From Streptomyces akebiae (GTDB lineage Bacteria; Actinomycetota; Actinomycetes; Streptomycetales; Streptomycetaceae): 64,000 nt of DNA. Shown piece by piece: positions 60,508-64,000 of this stretch; positions within the stretch are counted from its first letter, which is position 1, and each line of letters starts with the position of its first letter. The position numbers and the translations under genes were made by a program. Below the pieces are notes generated by a model. That model saw only the letters and a program-made list of their open reading frames with translations, was not told the origin of the DNA and did not search any database. The stretch is from assembly GCF_019599145.1 (NCBI RefSeq), contig NZ_CP080647.1:6076001-6140000 (forward strand). Reading direction: 5' to 3'.

Positions 60508-61929
60508 TCAGAGCCCCAGCAGCCTCGACCGCTCCGGTCCCCCCGCCTCCGCCACGAGCTCCTCCACGGTCTGCGCCCGCCGCACCACCGCGAACCGCAT
60601 CCCCCTCTCCCCGGGCGCGTACCCGTAGATCCCGGGCCGGGGCAGGGAGTTGTACGCGTAGTGGTGCGCGAAGTAGTACGCGCCGGTGTCCAGTGCGGCC
60701 GCGTAGTCCCCCGGCTCGAACAGCGGCAGCGCACGCGCCTCCGCCAGCAGATCCCCGGCGAAACAGGCGGGCCCCGCCACGTCCTGCGTCACCGCCGGCC
60801 CCTCCTTGACCCGCCCCTTCGCGTCGTACGCGGCGATCCGCAGCGGCCAGGACCCCGGCGCGTACACCGTCCGGGTCGCCACCTGCACCCCGGCGTGGGT
60901 GACCGCGATGGCCCGGCCGCCCGCGCTCTTCGTGTACTCCACCCGGGCCACGACCGTCCCGTGCTTCGCCAGCAGCGACCGCCCGAACTCGGTCACCAGC
61001 CCGTACCGCCCGTCGAACAGCCCCGGCACCGCCTCCGCCAGCAGCCGCGCGTACTGCTCGTACGTCGGTGTCGCCGCCTCCGACGCGAAGTTCACCGGCA
61101 GCCCGCCGCCGATGTCGATCGTGTCGATCTGCCGCCGCCCGATCCGCCGGTTGATCTCCTCCGCCAACTCGTACGTCTCCGTGATCCCCCGCGTCATCAG
61201 CGACAGCGGGATCCCCTGCGACCCGGTGTGCGCGTGCAGTCGGCTCAGCCAGGGCCGGTCCAGATACGCCTGGACGACCCACTCCCGGGCGCCCTCGTCC
61301 CGGAGCGCCACCCCGAACTTCGAGGTGGCCGTCGCCGTGGACAGCGCGTCGATCGCACCCGCGCCGACCTGCGGGTTCACCCGGATGCCGAGGGGGGAGC
61401 GGGTGGTGGCCGACCGGACGAGAGCGTCGATGCGGTCCAGCTCCTGCGGATTGTCCGCGTTGACGGCGATGCCCAGCGCCAGCGCCTCCCGCAGCTCGGC
61501 CGACGTCTTGGCGGGGGAGTCGAGCACGGTCAGCTTCGGCGGCACCCCGGCCGCCCGCGCCAGGGCCAGCTCCCCGGCACTCGCCACCTCCGCGCCGATC
61601 CCCGCCTCGCGCAACAGCCGCAGCACGGGCACGAGCGGCGTCGCCTTCACCGCGAACGCGTGCAGCACGGGCGTCCCCGGCGCCGTCACCGCGTCGAACG
61701 CCCTGCGCAGCGCCCCCGCCGAGGCCCGGATCCCGGTCACGTCGAGCAGCGCGACGACCGGCTCGCCGGGACCCAGCAGCCCCTGCTCCACCGCCGCCCG
61801 CACGGCCTCGTCCCGCCGCGCCGCCCGCTCGGCGTCGGTGTCGAACAGCCGCAGCGTGCGCTCGGCGTCCCCCTCGTCCTGCCGAGGCGTGGGCCTCTCC
61901 CCGCCCGTCCCGTTCGTCACGTCTCCCAT
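60508..61929 (-). CDS. PLP-dependent decarboxylase (DapDC/ornithine decarboxylase group IV)
   Basis: A 473-residue fold-type III PLP enzyme. The PLP lysine is in HAFAVKATPLVPVLR near residue 92, the glycine-rich phosphate loop is IDIGGGLPVNF near residue 245, and the catalytic Cys region is GPACFAGDLLA near residue 370. The family includes diaminopimelate and other basic amino acid decarboxylases. Given its separation from other lysine genes the substrate is open. ATG at 61929 follows GGGGGA; ATG at 61965 would add 12 residues. It is divergent from hutU. Confidence 0.85.
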   Translation of the reverse strand: MGDVTNGTGGERPTPRQDEGDAERTLRLFDTDAERAARRDEAVRAAVEQGLLGPGEPVVALLDVTGIRASAGALRRAFDAVTAPGTPVLHAFAVKATPLVPVLRLLREAGIGAEVASAGELALARAAGVPPKLTVLDSPAKTSAELREALALGIAVNADNPQELDRIDALVRSATTRSPLGIRVNPQVGAGAIDALSTATATSKFGVALRDEGAREWVVQAYLDRPWLSRLHAHTGSQGIPLSLMTRGITETYELAEEINRRIGRRQIDTIDIGGGLPVNFASEAATPTYEQYARLLAEAVPGLFDGRYGLVTEFGRSLLAKHGTVVARVEYTKSAGGRAIAVTHAGVQVATRTVYAPGSWPLRIAAYDAKGRVKEGPAVTQDVAGPACFAGDLLAEARALPLFEPGDYAAALDTGAYYFAHHYAYNSLPRPGIYGYAPGERGMRFAVVRRAQTVEELVAEAGGPERSRLLGL

Positions 61930-62023
61930 CTCGTCCCCCGTTGTCGTGTCGTCGTCCGGCCCCATACGGCCAGTGTGTCCAGCCAAACATCCACGGCGCG
62001 CCGCCGCTGGCCCTACGACCGTA

Positions 62024-62052
62024 TTGACTAGCTCTATTCATCAAGTCAGGAT
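62024..62052 (+). promoter_or_regulatory. hutU promoter (vegetative type)
   Basis: TTGACT, a 17-base spacer and CAGGAT match the Streptomyces HrdB-type consensus at five positions in each hexamer. The start codon is about 35 bases beyond the -10. Confidence 0.6.
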
Positions 62053-62060
62053 GTGAATAG
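62034..62060. promoter_or_regulatory. inverted repeat over hutU promoter, possible operator
   Basis: CTATTCA-N13-TGAATAG spans the spacer and -10 of the promoter, a position suited to repression. Possibly the site of a histidine-utilisation regulator; no regulator gene is adjacent. Confidence 0.5.
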
Positions 62061-62085
62061 TTGCTGTAAAACGAGGAGGCAGACC

Positions 62086-63750
62086 GTGTCAGGACCCCGC
62101 CCCGTTCGAGCGCCGCGCGGTACGGAACTCAGCACCCTGGGCTGGCAGCAGGAAGCAGCCCTGCGCATGCTCCAGAACAACCTCGACCCCGAGGTCGCCG
62201 AGCACCCCGACAAGCTCGTCGTCTACGGCGGCACGGGCAAGGCCGCCCGCGACTGGCGCTCCTTCGACGCCATGGTCCGCACCCTGAGGACCCTCAAGCA
62301 GGACGAGACCATGCTGGTCCAGTCCGGCCGCCCCGTCGGCGTCATGCAGACCCACGAGTGGGCCCCCCGTGTCCTCATCGCCAACTCCAACCTCGTCGGC
62401 GACTGGGCCAACTGGCAGGAGTTCCGCCGGCTGGAACAGCTCGGGCTGACCATGTACGGGCAGATGACCGCCGGTTCCTGGATCTACATCGGCACCCAGG
62501 GCATCCTCCAGGGCACCTACGAGACCTTCGCTGCCGTCGCCGCCAAGAAGTTCGACGGCACCCTCGCCGGGACGATCACCCTCACCGCCGGCCTCGGCGG
62601 CATGGGCGGCGCCCAGCCCCTCGCCGTGACCATGAACGACGGCGTCGCGATCTGCGTCGACTGCGACCCCCGCGCCATCGAGCGCCGCATCGAGCACCGC
62701 TACCTCGACGTGAAGGCCGACTCCCTGGACCACGCCCTCCAGCTGGCCGTCGAGGCGCGTGACGCCCGCCGCCCCCTCTCCATCGGCGTCCTCGGCAACG
62801 CCGCCGACCTCGTCCCCCGGCTCCTCGCCATGGGCGCCCCCATCGACATCGTCACCGACCAGACCTCCGCCCACGACCCGCTGGCGTACCTCCCGGTGGA
62901 CGTCGACTTCGACGACATGGCGTCGTACGCGGCGAAGGACCCGGCCGGCTTCACCACGCGCGCCCGCGAGTCCATGGCCCGGCACGTCGAGGCCATGGTC
63001 GGCTTCCTGGACGCCGGAGCGGAGGTCTTCGACTACGGCAACTCCATCCGGGGCGAGGCCCAACTCGCCGGCTACGAGCGGGCGTTCGCCTTCCCCGGCT
63101 TCGTCCCCGCCTACATCCGGCCGCTGTTCTGCGAGGGCAAGGGCCCCTTCCGGTGGGCGGCCCTCTCCGGCGACCCCGCCGACATCGCCAGGACCGACAG
63201 GGCGATCCTCGACCTGTTCCCCGAGAACGAGTCCCTGCACCGCTGGATCAGGATGGCCGGCGAGCGTGTCCACTTCCAGGGCCTCCCGGCCCGCATCTGC
63301 TGGCTCGGCTACGGCGAGCGCGACAAGGCCGGTGAGCGGTTCAACGACATGGTCGCCTCCGGAGAGCTGGCCGCGCCGCTCGTGATCGGACGCGACCACC
63401 TCGACAGCGGCTCCGTCGCTTCCCCCTACCGCGAGACCGAGGCCATGCTCGACGGCTCCGACGCGATCGCCGACTGGCCGCTGCTGAACGCGATGGTCAA
63501 CGTGGCCTCCGGAGCGTCCTGGGTGTCCCTGCACCACGGCGGTGGCGTGGGCATGGGCCGCTCCATCCACGCCGGCCAGGTGACCGTGGCGGACGGCACG
63601 AAGCTCGGGGGCGAGAAGCTCCGCCGGGTCCTCACCAACGACCCCGGGATGGGCGTGATCCGCCACGTCGACGCGGGCTACGACATCGCGGAGTCCGTCG
63701 CCGACGAGCGGGGCGTACGGGTACCGATGCGCGAGGGCGGCGAGGCGTGA
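62086..63750 (+). CDS. hutU: urocanate hydratase
   Basis: A 554-residue NAD-dependent urocanase, second enzyme of histidine degradation. Motifs include [31 protein letters not shown], the NAD loop [14 protein letters not shown] and [14 protein letters not shown] near residue 330, and the catalytic region [18 protein letters not shown] near 445. The GTG start at 62086 has GAGGAGG six bases upstream. The stop overlaps the following amidohydrolase start (GTGA), so the two are co-expressed. Confidence 0.95.
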   Translation: MSGPRPVRAPRGTELSTLGWQQEAALRMLQNNLDPEVAEHPDKLVVYGGTGKAARDWRSFDAMVRTLRTLKQDETMLVQSGRPVGVMQTHEWAPRVLIANSNLVGDWANWQEFRRLEQLGLTMYGQMTAGSWIYIGTQGILQGTYETFAAVAAKKFDGTLAGTITLTAGLGGMGGAQPLAVTMNDGVAICVDCDPRAIERRIEHRYLDVKADSLDHALQLAVEARDARRPLSIGVLGNAADLVPRLLAMGAPIDIVTDQTSAHDPLAYLPVDVDFDDMASYAAKDPAGFTTRARESMARHVEAMVGFLDAGAEVFDYGNSIRGEAQLAGYERAFAFPGFVPAYIRPLFCEGKGPFRWAALSGDPADIARTDRAILDLFPENESLHRWIRMAGERVHFQGLPARICWLGYGERDKAGERFNDMVASGELAAPLVIGRDHLDSGSVASPYRETEAMLDGSDAIADWPLLNAMVNVASGASWVSLHHGGGVGMGRSIHAGQVTVADGTKLGGEKLRRVLTNDPGMGVIRHVDAGYDIAESVADERGVRVPMREGGEA

Positions 63751-64000
63751 CCCGAAGCGAGAGCGGACGCGACGGCGGCTCCCCGGTGAAGGCCGAGGGC
63801 TCGTCGCCGTCCGCGGCTCAGGCCGGGCGGGGCGGCGCCCCGCAGACCGTGCGGCAGCCCGTCCACGGCGCCTCCTTCCACGAGATGTGGCGGGATCTCC
63901 GTCCCATCGGGCGGCATGCCGACTCCGGCGGGTACCGGCGGTTCGCGTGGACCGGGGCCGATGCCGAATGCCGGGCCTGGTTCGAGGAACAGGCCCGCGA
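63747..64000 (+). CDS. M20 amidohydrolase (allantoate amidohydrolase-like), 5' part
   Basis: The first 84 codons of a gene running off the window. After a Gly/Ser-rich N-terminal tail of about 40 residues it reads [14 protein letters not shown] and [12 protein letters not shown], which match the N-terminus of the allantoate amidohydrolase/N-carbamoyl hydrolase branch of M20 metallopeptidases. The GTG start overlaps the hutU stop. In Streptomyces this gene typically follows hutU in the histidine-utilisation region. The metal site lies beyond the window. Confidence 0.8.
   Translation, partial: MTRSESGRDGGSPVKAEGSSPSAAQAGRGGAPQTVRQPVHGASFHEMWRDLRPIGRHADSGGYRRFAWTGADAECRAWFEEQAR

Noticed and set aside
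60250..62031. A 593-codon plus-strand frame opposite the decarboxylase
   Set aside because: It is an antisense shadow rich in Arg/Pro/His. The minus-strand frame has complete PLP decarboxylase motifs.
1..64000. CRISPR arrays, rRNA genes, integrase or att sites at the cluster borders
   Set aside because: I saw no regularly spaced repeats, no rRNA sequence, no integrase gene, and no direct repeat tying the cluster edges to the bldA tRNA gene.

Overview
The window is high-GC actinobacterial DNA, almost certainly from a Streptomyces chromosome. The strongest single marker is a tRNA-Leu with anticodon UAA at 8988-9070, whose sequence I recognise as bldA, the tRNA that reads the rare UUA codon. 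The strongly GC-biased third codon positions, the many GTG/TTG starts with GGAGG-type ribosome sites and the gene order on both flanks agree with this.

Left flank (1-17.3 kb) is housekeeping DNA: the end of an FtsB/DivIC-like gene, DUF501, a Ppx/GppA phosphatase, a type II NADH dehydrogenase with a Rex-like operator upstream, a cyclopropane-fatty-acid synthase-like methyltransferase, a MacB/FtsX-type ABC exporter pair, bldA, a BAX inhibitor-1 family membrane protein, small hypotheticals, a thiolase, an SGNH hydrolase and cystathionine beta-synthase. Right flank (51.9-64 kb) holds an aromatic-ammonia-lyase-family protein lacking the usual Ala-Ser-Gly motif, an RpiR regulator, an amino acid permease, a lipoprotein, a roadblock/LC7 operon, a PLP-dependent decarboxylase of the alanine-racemase fold, urocanase (hutU) and the start of an M20 amidohydrolase.

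Between them, about 17.5-51.7 kb, lies a biosynthetic gene cluster that I cannot match to a known product. It has no PKS and no NRPS condensation domain. Its parts are: (a) a minus-strand run of carbamoyltransferase, two micro-genes resembling SxtJ/SxtK, an SGNH hydrolase, a tandem haem-oxygenase-like protein, an ATP-grasp ligase, MFS exporters and an S-adenosylhomocysteinase; (b) a plus-strand sulfur/methyl operon with a protein carrying an HDxxGH motif, a SufS-type cysteine desulfurase, a methyltransferase, a Cys/Met-metabolism PLP enzyme and a homocysteine methyltransferase; (c) a minus-strand operon with a SAICAR-synthetase-like ligase, an SDR, a small protein and a HAD phosphatase; (d) an amino acid permease and a type II thioesterase; (e) a plus-strand operon with an isopropylmalate-synthase-like enzyme, LeuC- and LeuD-like subunits, aminotransferases, an MbtH-adenylation-carrier fusion and a cytochrome P450. 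An Lrp regulator and a DUF2000 protein close the cluster.

A working model, which is inference: a 2-oxo acid is extended by one carbon by the LeuA/C/D-like enzymes and aminated. An amino acid is loaded on the MbtH-A-T protein, beta-hydroxylated by the P450 and released by the thioesterase. The stand-alone ligases (ATP-grasp, SAICAR-synthetase-like) join the pieces, and the product is carbamoylated, oxidised and exported. The sulfur enzymes suggest a methionine- or homocysteine-related building block. Five cluster genes contain a TTA codon, so the pathway is probably under bldA control, and bldA itself is in the window.
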